Assembly (NCBI GenBank): GCA_964556675.1
Contig: CAZKYN010000013.1
Span: forward strand, 1-24,511
From: JBDKTK01 sp964556675
GTDB taxonomy: Bacteria > Desulfobacterota > Syntrophia > Syntrophales > UBA4778
Reading direction: 5' to 3'
DNA: 24,511 nt
Positions 1 to 7,178 of this stretch are shown one piece after another (within the stretch, counting starts at the first letter, position 1; the number at the start of each line of letters is the position of its first letter). Made by a program: the position numbers and the translations under genes. The notes under the pieces are model-generated. The model ran no database searches. It was not told where the DNA came from and saw nothing but the letters and a program-made list of their open reading frames with translations.

Positions 1-1553
1 TGGGTATAATCGATGATCACGAATTCCTGCAGCCGCTCGTGGGGCATATCCTTCCTGTAAGAGATGAACCGCCGATAGAGACTGTTATCTGAAAGGTCGT
101 AAAAAAAATCCTTGATGAGCGGTTCGTCGGAAATCTTCACGGGCCTGAAAAGGATCGGCTCGCCTTGCTTTGTCGTCCTCCATGTCTCTAAATGTTCCGG
201 GTACTCGCCGCGCTTTCCGGGGATGAATGCCTGGTCGCTGTATATGAAACCCGCCTTCTTTGCCTCTTCGATGAGCCACGGCCGGAACTTTGGGTGGGCG
301 ATGGAGATAAGTTCCATGGCGCGCTCCCGGATGTTCTTCCCCTGCAGATACGCTATCCCGTACTCGGTCACAACGTACTGGATGTCCCCGCGGATGAGGG
401 TGGCGCCCGCGCCCTGCTTGAGGGTGGGGACTATCCGGGAGGTCGTGTCGCTCAGGGCGGTTGACGCAACCGTCAGGATTGTCTTGCCGCCAGCGAGAAT
501 GGCGCCCCTCATGAAATCGGCCTGTCCGCCGATGCCGCTGTAGAACTGCCGGCCTATTGATTCGGCCGTGACCTGCCCGGTAAGGTCTATTTCCAGAGCG
601 CTGTTTATCGCGACCATGTTGTCGAACTGGGAGATGATCAGGGGGTCGTTCGTGTAATCGATTGTTTTGAACTCGATCACGGGGTTGTCGTGGATATACT
701 CATACGTTGATTTTTTGCCCATGCAGAAAGTCGCCACGGTCTTGCCGCGGTCTATCTTCTTCCGGGAATTATCGATCACCCCTTTTTTCATCAGCTCCAC
801 TATTCCGTCGCTGAGCAGTTCGGTATGGATGCCGAGGTTTTTCTTTTCCGAGAGGTGGGCCAGAATGGCATTGGGGATGCTCCCGTACCCTACCTGGATT
901 GTGTCCCCGTCTTCGATCAGCCTCGCGACATATGTGCCGATGCGCTGGGCGATTTCCGTGTCCGCGCCGGGGCTGTACTCCAGGATCGGCTCATCATAGG
1001 GCAGGACGTAATCAATGTCGTCGATGTGGATGAATGCATCTCCGTGGACCCGAGGCATGCTCGAATTGACCTGGGCAATAACGATGCGCGCCACTTCCGC
1101 CGCCGCTTTCACGATATCGACGCTCACTCCCAGGCTCATGTAGCCATGGATATCCGGACGGCAAGTCTGGATAAGCGCTATATCGACTCTGGCGAGCCCC
1201 CGGTAGAAAAGGTCGGGCACCTTGGACAGGAAGACGGGGGTATAGTCGGCCATGCCCTTGTTTACGGCGGTCCGGGTGCTGTCCCCGATAAAGAATGAAT
1301 TAAGCCGGAAATTCGACCGGAATTTTTCGCTCGTGTAAGGCGCCACTCCCAGGGAACGGATATGCAGGAGCTCGGCGTCAAAAAACGCCTTGGGATGTGC
1401 CTGGACGTATTTTATGAGCCAGTGCACCAGGTGCTGGGGCTCGGCGCAGGCCGACCCTATAAAAATGGTGTCACCCCGGTGCACATTATTAAATACCTCA
1501 TTCTCCGGGGCGAATTTCTCGGGGTATCTTTCTCTCCAAAAATCAAGCGCCAT
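1..1553 (-). CDS. Acetyl-CoA hydrolase/transferase-GNAT fusion, copy 1 (3' end beyond the window)
   Basis: My reading of the minus strand gives an open frame from ATG at 1553 to the window edge, about 517 codons with no stop. The product starts MALDFWRERYPEKF and aligns along its whole visible length with the complete paralogue at 2679-4550. An AGGA lies 5 bases before the ATG. The family moves CoA between acyl-CoA and a carboxylate (acetate/butyrate/4-hydroxybutyrate type) or hydrolyses acyl-CoA in the cytoplasm. Visible hallmarks are GIHTELLSDGIVEL (its Glu is likely the catalytic one, by analogy with 4-hydroxybutyrate CoA-transferase), GIGGQADFMRGA and VTEYGIAYLQGKNIRERA. The last ~50 visible residues (EPILFRPVKISDEPLI...) begin the C-terminal GNAT acetyltransferase domain, cut by the window edge. 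The gene is divergent from the kinase-like gene at 1759. The substrate cannot be told from sequence alone. Confidence 0.9.
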   Translation of the reverse strand, partial: MALDFWRERYPEKFAPENEVFNNVHRGDTIFIGSACAEPQHLVHWLIKYVQAHPKAFFDAELLHIRSLGVAPYTSEKFRSNFRLNSFFIGDSTRTAVNKGMADYTPVFLSKVPDLFYRGLARVDIALIQTCRPDIHGYMSLGVSVDIVKAAAEVARIVIAQVNSSMPRVHGDAFIHIDDIDYVLPYDEPILEYSPGADTEIAQRIGTYVARLIEDGDTIQVGYGSIPNAILAHLSEKKNLGIHTELLSDGIVELMKKGVIDNSRKKIDRGKTVATFCMGKKSTYEYIHDNPVIEFKTIDYTNDPLIISQFDNMVAINSALEIDLTGQVTAESIGRQFYSGIGGQADFMRGAILAGGKTILTVASTALSDTTSRIVPTLKQGAGATLIRGDIQYVVTEYGIAYLQGKNIRERAMELISIAHPKFRPWLIEEAKKAGFIYSDQAFIPGKRGEYPEHLETWRTTKQGEPILFRPVKISDEPLIKDFFYDLSDNSLYRRFISYRKDMPHERLQEFVIIDYT

Positions 1554-1758
1554 ATATATCCTGTCGTTCAGATATGGAGAAGGAGGTTGCGAGGTTCAGG
1601 ACTGATCACATTCTAAATTAGACGGCGGGTCCGGGCAAATAAAAAAAAATACTGGCTTTTTCTCAATTTTGAAGCCTAACTAAGTATTAGTCTTCCGCAA
1701 AAATTTATAGCACCGGTTCGTTTCATTTTACAACCTTTAAACTCCGACAGGAGGTAAT

Positions 1759-2466
1759 ATGGAAAAAACCCCGTCCCAGCCCCCCCGCTCACTCGATAAG
1801 ATGATAGAGGAACAGATTAAAAGATGGCAGGTGGACCAGAAAAAGAAATACAAAAAGCCCATCCGGCCCGTAATCGCCATGTCGAGGCTGCCCGGGGCGG
1901 GAGCGCACCAGATAGCGGAAAAAATCGCCCGGGACCTCCAGATTGACTACTTTGACGAGGAGATTGTCGAAGAAATCGCGGTAAGCGCCAGCGTCAACAA
2001 AAGGGTCGTTGAATCGCTGGACGAGCAGGACCGCTCCATCCTAAATGACTGGCTGTCCGCCCTGGGCCAGGACTATATGTCTTCATATGAATATCTGGAA
2101 CATCTCACAAAAGTGGTCGGCGCTATCGGGGCCCACGGGTACGCGCTGATTATGGGCAGGGGGGCCGGTTTCATCCTGCCGCGTGAAGTCTGCCTGCGTG
2201 TCCTTGTCACCGCACCCTTTGAGAACAGGGTGAATAATTTCCGGCGCCAATTCAATGTTGCCGAACACAATGCCCGCATGGAGATTATGAAGACCGAATC
2301 GGACGGGCAGGCGTTCATTCGCAAGTATTTCCATGCCGACCTGCTCGACCCGAACAATTACGATCTCGTCGTCAACACGGTAAATTTCGAAACGGACACT
2401 GCAGTCAAGATTATCAAGGAGGCCTTCAATTCGCGGCACTGGTATAACTATGCAGCGCCGAGGTGA
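1759..2466 (+). CDS. Cytidylate kinase-like family protein
   Basis: A 235-residue protein with an excellent Shine-Dalgarno (AGGAGGT, 1749-1755) four bases before the ATG. After a charged N-terminus (residues 1-38) comes a nucleotide-kinase-like fold. It has a degenerate P-loop, SRLPGAGAHQIAEKIA (about 46-61), then DYFDEEIVEEIA and an NMP-binding-like region. This matches the cytidylate-kinase-like family (Pfam Cytidylate_kin2), whose loop reads GSGGR or similar and lacks the classical Walker lysine, as here. True CMP kinase activity is therefore unproven; many members have no known substrate. The segment HGYALIMGRGAGFILPRE also fits the family. It sits between two minus-strand CoA-transferase-GNAT paralogues and is transcribed toward the second. 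No transmembrane segment or signal peptide is seen, so it is cytoplasmic. Confidence 0.85.
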   Translation: MEKTPSQPPRSLDKMIEEQIKRWQVDQKKKYKKPIRPVIAMSRLPGAGAHQIAEKIARDLQIDYFDEEIVEEIAVSASVNKRVVESLDEQDRSILNDWLSALGQDYMSSYEYLEHLTKVVGAIGAHGYALIMGRGAGFILPREVCLRVLVTAPFENRVNNFRRQFNVAEHNARMEIMKTESDGQAFIRKYFHADLLDPNNYDLVVNTVNFETDTAVKIIKEAFNSRHWYNYAAPR

Positions 2467-2493
2467 AACACATCTGATAGCCATTCCTGCGCA

Positions 2494-2622
2494 GAGACTG
2501 TGTCGTAATTCAAGACTCAACTAGTGTCATTCTGAGCGAAGCGAAAAATTTATTGTTTACGACAGCTTAGAAAAAAAAGATTCTTCGGCTTCGCCTCAGA
2601 ATGACATTGCGACACAGCCTCA
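2494..2622. repeat. ~129-bp terminal-inverted-repeat element, copy A
   Basis: The outer ends are near-complementary (GAGACTGTGTCGTAAT and ATTGCGACACAGCCTC). Inside them a perfect 12-bp inverted pair, TGTCATTCTGAG (2525-2536) and CTCAGAATGACA (2595-2606), extends imperfectly through GCGAAGCGAA / TTCGGCTTCGC. A second copy in reverse orientation lies at 5509-5634; both share the internal core GTTTACGACAGC. The element has no coding capacity and looks like a MITE or REP-like dispersed palindrome. Placed just after the stop of the kinase-like gene, it could fold in RNA and act in 3'-end formation. Confidence 0.75.
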
Positions 2623-2649
2623 CAGGCAGGAATCCGGTATTTTCCTGGA

Positions 2650-2667
2650 CCCCTGCTTTCGCAGGGG
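2650..2667. repeat. Short palindromic dispersed-type hairpin (CCCCTGC-TTTC-GCAGGGG)
   Basis: A perfect 7-bp stem with a TTTC loop followed by TGACAG, 11 bases from the stop codon of the CoA-transferase at 2679. The wording (aatccggtattttcctggac before the hairpin, tgacag after it) matches the common dispersed repeat whose translation gives peptides like WTPAFAGVT. Only one copy is in this window, so its repeat status rests on prior knowledge. It may protect or terminate the CoA-transferase transcript, but no clear T-run follows on the minus strand. Confidence 0.5.
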
Positions 2668-2678
2668 TGACAGAGCAA

Positions 2679-4550
2679 TCAATCCCGGAACATCATGCGG
2701 AGTTGCGCCAGCCCCGCTATATTGCGCCTGTCCATCTCGAAGCCCCCTTTTTCAAAGACGTGGAGCATGGCGGTATTGTCCATCAGCACATCGGCCGTGA
2801 ACCCGAGAAGCCCCCGCCTTTTTGCGAGGTAAGTCAGATAGGACAGCAGCTCGGTGCCGAGGCCCCGGTTCTGGTAATCGTCCCGGACCGCGAAAGCCAC
2901 CTCCGCAGTATGGGTGTCCGGGTCAATATTGTACCGGCCCACCGCAACCACTTTCTCCTTGTCCTCCTGGCCCATTACCGCCAGGATGGCCGTCTCCGTG
3001 AAGTGATCGATGATGACCAGCTCCTGGATTCGCTCGTGGGGCATATCCATCCGGGGCGAAATGAACCTCCTGTACGTGCTCTCCTCGGAAAGAGAATACA
3101 GGAATTCCTGGAGCAGCGGCTCATCGGAGATCCTCACCGGCCGGAACAGGACAGGCTCGCCTGTCTTTGTAGTGCGCCATGTCTCAAGTTCTTCCGGATA
3201 GCGGCCGCGCTGTCCCGGGATGAAGGCCTGGTCCGGGTAAATAAAGCCGGCCTGTTTAGCTTCCTCGATAAGCCAGGGCTGAAACTTGGGATGGGCTATG
3301 GCTATAAGCTCCATGGCGCGCTCCCTGATATTTTTCCCCTGCAGATAGGCTATCCCGTATTCAGTCACGACATACTGGACATCCCCCCGGATCAGCGTGG
3401 CGCCCGCCCCCTGCTTCAGGGCGGGAACAATCCTCGAGACCACGTCGCAGGCCGCCGTTGAGGGGATGGTCAGGATCGTCTTGCCTCCCGCCAATGCGGC
3501 GCCCCGCATGAAATCCGCCTGCCCCCCGATCCCGCTGTATATTTGCGTCCCGATGGATTCGGCGGTGGCCTGCCCGGTGAGATCTATTTCCAGGGCGCTG
3601 TTGATGGCTGCCATGTTGCCGATTTTGGCGATTATCAGGGGATTGTTGGTGTAATCGATTGTTTTGAACTCGAACAGGGGATTGTCGTGGAGGTAATCGT
3701 AGGTAGACTTCTTTCCCATGCAGAAGCTGGCGACGGTCTTCCCCCGGTCGATTTTCTTCCGGGAGTTGTCGATGACCCCTTTCTTCATGAGTTCCACGAT
3801 ACCGTCGCTGAGCAGCTCCGTATGGACGCCGAGATTTTTTTTCCTGGCCAGGTTGGCGAGCACCGCGTTGGGAATGCTGCCATAACCCGCCTGGATGGTG
3901 TCGCCGTCCTGGATAAGGCGGGCCACGTATTTCCCGATCCTTCCCGCGATTTCCGAGTCCGCGCCGGGGCTGTATTCCAGGAGAGGTTCATTGTACTCTA
4001 TAAGGTAATCCACCTCGTGTATTCTGATGAAGGCGTCCCCATGGACCCTGGGCATGAAAGAATTGACCTGGGCGACAACGAGCGATGCCGCCTCTACGGC
4101 AGCCTTCACAATGTCCACGCTGACGCCGAGGCTCATGTAGCCGTGCTCGTCGGGAACCGACGTCTGGATAAGCGCCACGTCGATGCGCTCCAGCCCGCGC
4201 CGGAAAAGGTCCGGCACCTGCGAGAGAAAGACCGGGGTGTAGTCGCCGCTGCCCCGGTTGACGGCGCTGCGCGTGCTGTCGCCGATAAAGAAGGAATTAA
4301 GCCGGAAGTTCTGGCGGAACTTGTCGCTGGTATAGGGCGCCACTCCCAGAGACATGATATGAAGCACCTCGGCGTCAAAGAACGATTTGGGGTTGCTCTG
4401 GACATACTTGATCAGCCCATGCACAAGCTGCTGCGGCTCGGCGCAGGCCGAGCCGATGAATATCCTGTCGCCGCGGTGAATTTTTCTGAAGATTTCCCCT
4501 GGCGAAGCGAATTTTTCAGAATATATTTTTTTCCAGCGGTCCATTCCCAT
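2679..4550 (-). CDS. Acetyl-CoA hydrolase/transferase-GNAT fusion, copy 2 (complete)
   Basis: From ATG at 4550 the protein has 623 residues. That start is preferred because GGGAAG lies 7 bases upstream; an in-frame TTG at 4565 overlaps this site. Residues ~1-455 form the acetyl-CoA hydrolase/transferase pair of domains, with GVHTELLSDGIVEL around residue 242-255 (likely catalytic Glu at 245), GIGGQADFMRGA around 341-352, and VVTEYGIAYLQGKNIRERA around 394-412. Residues ~465-620 form a GNAT N-acetyltransferase; the acetyl-CoA pyrophosphate-binding loop is seen as RDDYQNRGLGTELL (~556-569). The family moves CoA between short acyl groups; the GNAT part would use acetyl-CoA to acetylate a protein or small amine. 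A fusion of this kind is annotated in several bacteria, but its acceptor is unknown to me. It is a close paralogue of the gene at 1-1553. Confidence 0.93.
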   Translation of the reverse strand: MGMDRWKKIYSEKFASPGEIFRKIHRGDRIFIGSACAEPQQLVHGLIKYVQSNPKSFFDAEVLHIMSLGVAPYTSDKFRQNFRLNSFFIGDSTRSAVNRGSGDYTPVFLSQVPDLFRRGLERIDVALIQTSVPDEHGYMSLGVSVDIVKAAVEAASLVVAQVNSFMPRVHGDAFIRIHEVDYLIEYNEPLLEYSPGADSEIAGRIGKYVARLIQDGDTIQAGYGSIPNAVLANLARKKNLGVHTELLSDGIVELMKKGVIDNSRKKIDRGKTVASFCMGKKSTYDYLHDNPLFEFKTIDYTNNPLIIAKIGNMAAINSALEIDLTGQATAESIGTQIYSGIGGQADFMRGAALAGGKTILTIPSTAACDVVSRIVPALKQGAGATLIRGDVQYVVTEYGIAYLQGKNIRERAMELIAIAHPKFQPWLIEEAKQAGFIYPDQAFIPGQRGRYPEELETWRTTKTGEPVLFRPVRISDEPLLQEFLYSLSEESTYRRFISPRMDMPHERIQELVIIDHFTETAILAVMGQEDKEKVVAVGRYNIDPDTHTAEVAFAVRDDYQNRGLGTELLSYLTYLAKRRGLLGFTADVLMDNTAMLHVFEKGGFEMDRRNIAGLAQLRMMFRD

Positions 4551-4707
4551 CAAAACACTTCCCAAGATTAGATTTCGAAAAATACTTAACCCGCGCTGCG
4601 GGACGTGTCAAGGCGGCTTTCGGGCGGTGTTTCCCGGTGATTACTCTCGCCTCGGCAAATGCCGGCCGGCGCTTTGAATCTTGTTGAAAAGGGATAAAAT
4701 ATATGCC

Positions 4708-5454
4708 ATGAACCCTCGTATGAAAAAGAAGATAATATCGGCGCCCGCACTTCTTCTGACAGCCATTGCGCTCGCTATAGCGATCTTGACGACACTTACC
4801 GCTTCGGCGGAGAACGAGGAAGACTCTTCGATTTTCAGCGGGCTTGTCATCGAAGCGGTGCCCTCCGCCCCCACGGACCTGGCCGTCACCTCCGTATCGG
4901 ACAACCAGATAACGATCAGCTGGAGAGATAATTCCGCCGATGAAACCAAATTCAAGATATGGCGGGCGGTCTTCAGCGGCGGGCTCTACCTGCTGACCGA
5001 GGTCGGCCCCAACACATCGGCTTACACCGATTCCGGGCTCGAGTCCGGTACCACATACTCGTACCTGGTCCAGGCATGCAATGGGGACGGCTGCTCCGAT
5101 TCCAACCAGGTTTCTGCGACCACCTCCGGAGACAGCGACGATCATGTCTATATAAATTGTTTTATCGCGACAGCAGTCTACAGGGACGCTTTTCATCCTG
5201 ACGTACAGTCATTGAGAAAATTCCGGGACGAGTACCTGATGACGAACGGGGCGGGGCGGGCCCTTGTGGCTTTGTATTATCGCTTCTCGCCGCCGGTTGC
5301 AGATTTCATTGCCTCCCACCGGATTCTGAGAGTGCCGTTGAGAGCGGCGTTCGTACCCATTGCCGCTGCGGCCCGGCATCCTTTTGCCGCGCTGTTTGTG
5401 TTATTCGGGGTCGCTGTCGGCGGGACTGCAATAATCAAAAGGCGAAGAAAATAA
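4708..5454 (+). CDS. Exported fibronectin type III protein with C-terminal CFI box
   Basis: A 248-residue protein from ATG 4708. The N-terminus MNPRMKKKIIS plus a long hydrophobic stretch ending TLTASA is a signal peptide. Residues ~50-140 are one fibronectin type III domain (APTDLAVTSVSDNQITISW ... SGTTYSYLVQACNGDG). The last ~100 residues carry the CFI box (CFIATAVYRD from residue 151, then LRKFRDEYL and YYRFSPPVADFI), followed by a hydrophobic segment (FAALFVLFGVAVGG) and the basic end IIKRRRK. This layout matches the CFI-box-CTERM family of signal-peptide proteins, whose C-terminal region may be an anchoring or sorting signal; its function is not established. The start is uncertain: AAGGG lies 14 bases upstream, and ATG 4720 is an alternative. 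The gene is divergent from the CoA-transferase at 4550. Confidence 0.85.
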   Translation: MNPRMKKKIISAPALLLTAIALAIAILTTLTASAENEEDSSIFSGLVIEAVPSAPTDLAVTSVSDNQITISWRDNSADETKFKIWRAVFSGGLYLLTEVGPNTSAYTDSGLESGTTYSYLVQACNGDGCSDSNQVSATTSGDSDDHVYINCFIATAVYRDAFHPDVQSLRKFRDEYLMTNGAGRALVALYYRFSPPVADFIASHRILRVPLRAAFVPIAAAARHPFAALFVLFGVAVGGTAIIKRRRK

Positions 5455-5508
5455 ATGCGAGCGGCAGGCGACACGCCTCCTGCAAGCCGGAATTGTCATG
5501 ACCGCGAA

Positions 5509-5634
5509 GAGACTGTGTCGCAATGTCATGCTGAGACCGAAGAATCTCTTTCTTCTAGGCTGTCGTAAACAACAGGTTCTTCCATAATACTCAGAACGGC
5601 AAATTGCTTCAGTTTCTGAATTGCGGCACGCAAT
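5509..5634. repeat. ~126-bp terminal-inverted-repeat element, copy B (reverse orientation)
   Basis: The reverse complement of this stretch aligns with copy A at 2494-2622. It shares GTTTACGACAGC, then TAGAA, then GATTCTTCGG, a degenerate CTCAGCATGACA, and the end ATTGCGACACAGTCTC. The other end (5620-5634, ATTGCGGCACGCAAT) is more diverged, as is the inner arm. It lies between the convergent ends of the CFI-box gene and the HAD gene. With copy A it brackets about 2.9 kb in inverted orientation. Confidence 0.7.
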
Positions 5635-5678
5635 CCCGGAATGACGAGTCGAAATATAGGCCCGGTTAAAATACGATC

Positions 5679-6327
5679 CTATATATACTCCAGGATATTG
5701 ACGGCGCTGTCGATAATCATGTCGGCGCCGGCTTCCTCCAGCCCTTGCCTGTTGTAATATCCGGTCAGCACTCCGATTGTGAACGTCCCCAGCCTTTTGC
5801 CGACCTCGATGTCGATGGGATGATCCCCCACCATAGCGGCATTGCCGGGCGGCGCCTCCACGCAATCCAGGGCAATCCTGAGGTGCTCGGGTTCGGGCTT
5901 GTATTTTGTTGTGGCTTCGCGTGTGACCACGGCCCGGCAGTAGTCGCATATATCCGGGAACATCGTCAGCACAGCCTCCCTGCAATTCCGGGTCAGGACC
6001 CCCGTTTCGATCCCGCGCAACCTGAGATCGGCGAGCATCTCCCGCACCCCGGGAAGCAGCTCTCCATTGCGCGCCCCGTCCATCTCTGTTTCACGTATGA
6101 GCCGGCAGGTCTTTTCCAGGTAATCGGCGGTCCGGTCCCCGTCATTGGCAGCGAGCCATATCCTTCCCGCTTCGATCATCTCGAGGGCGAGCAAGTCCTT
6201 CTGGACCGGCGCCCCATAGGAGGCAATAAGGTCGATCAGGGTCTTCCGCATCAGCTGGAAGTCGATGTTGAGCTTGGCCAGTGTGCCGTCGAAATCAAAG
6301 ATTATGGCCTTGAGGTTTTTTTTTCAT
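5679..6327 (-). CDS. HAD-family phosphatase, frame broken by a 9-A run after the start codon
   Basis: All HAD motifs are present: motif I AIIFDFDGTLAKL, motif II GVLTRN, the motif III lysine in YKPEPEHL, and motif IV MVGDHPIDIEVGK. The layout resembles phosphoglycolate-phosphatase-like (HAD-IA) enzymes, which remove phosphate from small molecules in the cytoplasm. The natural ATG at 6327 overlaps the stop of the NUDIX gene (ATGA), but it is followed by nine A residues. In that frame translation ends after ten codons, while motif I lies in another frame that has a stop just upstream. With eight A residues the product would start MKKNLKAIIFDFDGTLA and run about 215 residues. As written, the only in-frame ATG after motif I is at 6251, which would drop the nucleophile aspartate. 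A homopolymer error, a real frameshift or slippage on the A-run are all possible. It is the last gene of a three-gene coupled operon. Confidence 0.8.
6316..6324 (-). other. A9 homopolymer (slippage-prone) at the HAD start
   Basis: Nine consecutive A residues on the coding (minus) strand directly after the ATG at 6327-6325. The count decides the reading frame: eight or eleven A would join the start codon to the HAD motif I frame, nine does not. Tracts of this length are known sites of polymerase slippage and of sequencing or assembly error. Confidence 0.85.
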
Positions 6328-7178
6328 TCTTTTCTCATCCCCATAATGTATTCCGCTTTCAGCACCTTCCTGAAGTTCCGCCGGGCGCGGGATTCCGGCA
6401 ACTCGAACCCCAGCACGGTTTTCAGGAAGTTGATAATTATAAAGAAGGTGGCGCCCCAGAGGACCTCCTCATTGCCGTTCCCGTCGACTGCGGTGAAGCA
6501 GGGAAACTCCCGTATGGCCGCCACTTTGTTGCTGAGAGGGTACTCCGCCTCTATGGTGTAAGTGCCATAGTTGTCCTCATCGCAGAACCGGCGCAGGGGG
6601 ATGTCGACTATCTTCTCCACTTCTTGATTGGGCCGGGCCGGAAAGTCCTGCTTTATAAGCCCGACCAGGGGGAAAATGATGCGCGTGAAGGCCAGCAGGG
6701 GATTGCAGGGAAGGGGCCCCAGGAATTGCACATTGAAGGGGCTCAGCCTTATCTCCTCCCATGATTCGCGCAGGGCGTTGGCCAGGAACAGAGTCGCCTG
6801 CCTGTACTGGGATGGGCCCCGGTCCTTCAAAAACCGATGCGGCTTGCCGCGCAGGACGGGCAGGAACCCTCCGGAAACCAGGGGCCTCAGGACCTCGTCC
6901 AGTATGGGGTGCAGCATTCCTCCGGGGCAGCTCAAATCCCCTGCCTGGACGACGGAGGTAGACCTTTTTATGAGCTTGAGGGCGAATTCCCCGCCTGCTC
7001 CGTTCTCCATGAAAAACAGCGGGACAAGCACGCCCGCAACTCCCCAGGCGCCGGCCTTTTTGGCGTTCTCGGCAGTCACATAGTCGGCCGTTTCGCAGAA
7101 GTCCACGGGGGACTTGCCCAGGCGCTCAATTACCAGATTGAGGAATTCCTGTTTATCGGTAAGGATTGCGGTGTCCAT
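6324..7178 (-). CDS. NUDIX hydrolase family protein
   Basis: A 284-residue cytoplasmic protein. It carries SCPGGMLH (residues ~83-90), resembling the S-x-PGG of CoA-pyrophosphatase-type NUDIX enzymes, and RESWEEI (~137-143), the metal-binding REUxEE core of the NUDIX box. A spacer much longer than the usual NUDIX box separates the two, which is unusual. Such enzymes cleave nucleoside diphosphates linked to another moiety, for example CoA or NDP-sugars; the substrate is not readable here. Its start codon shares one base with the stop of the alpha/beta hydrolase (TGATG at 7180-7176), and its own stop overlaps the ATG of the HAD gene, so all three are probably translationally coupled. Confidence 0.82.
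   Translation of the reverse strand: MDTAILTDKQEFLNLVIERLGKSPVDFCETADYVTAENAKKAGAWGVAGVLVPLFFMENGAGGEFALKLIKRSTSVVQAGDLSCPGGMLHPILDEVLRPLVSGGFLPVLRGKPHRFLKDRGPSQYRQATLFLANALRESWEEIRLSPFNVQFLGPLPCNPLLAFTRIIFPLVGLIKQDFPARPNQEVEKIVDIPLRRFCDEDNYGTYTIEAEYPLSNKVAAIREFPCFTAVDGNGNEEVLWGATFFIIINFLKTVLGFELPESRARRNFRKVLKAEYIMGMRKE

Noticed and set aside
2601..3461. Plus-strand open frame of 286 codons
   Set aside because: It is antisense to the well-supported CoA-transferase-GNAT gene and starts inside palindromic repeats, giving the typical repeat-derived peptide WTPAFAGVT.
3543..4571. Plus-strand open frame of 342 codons
   Set aside because: Antisense shadow of the CoA-transferase domain; no family signature and no ribosome-binding site.
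2494..5634. The palindromic repeats as a CRISPR array
   Set aside because: There are only two copies, far apart and in opposite orientation, without regular spacers or cas genes.
5745..6764. Plus-strand open frame of 339 codons
   Set aside because: Antisense to the HAD and NUDIX genes, both of which carry full catalytic motifs.
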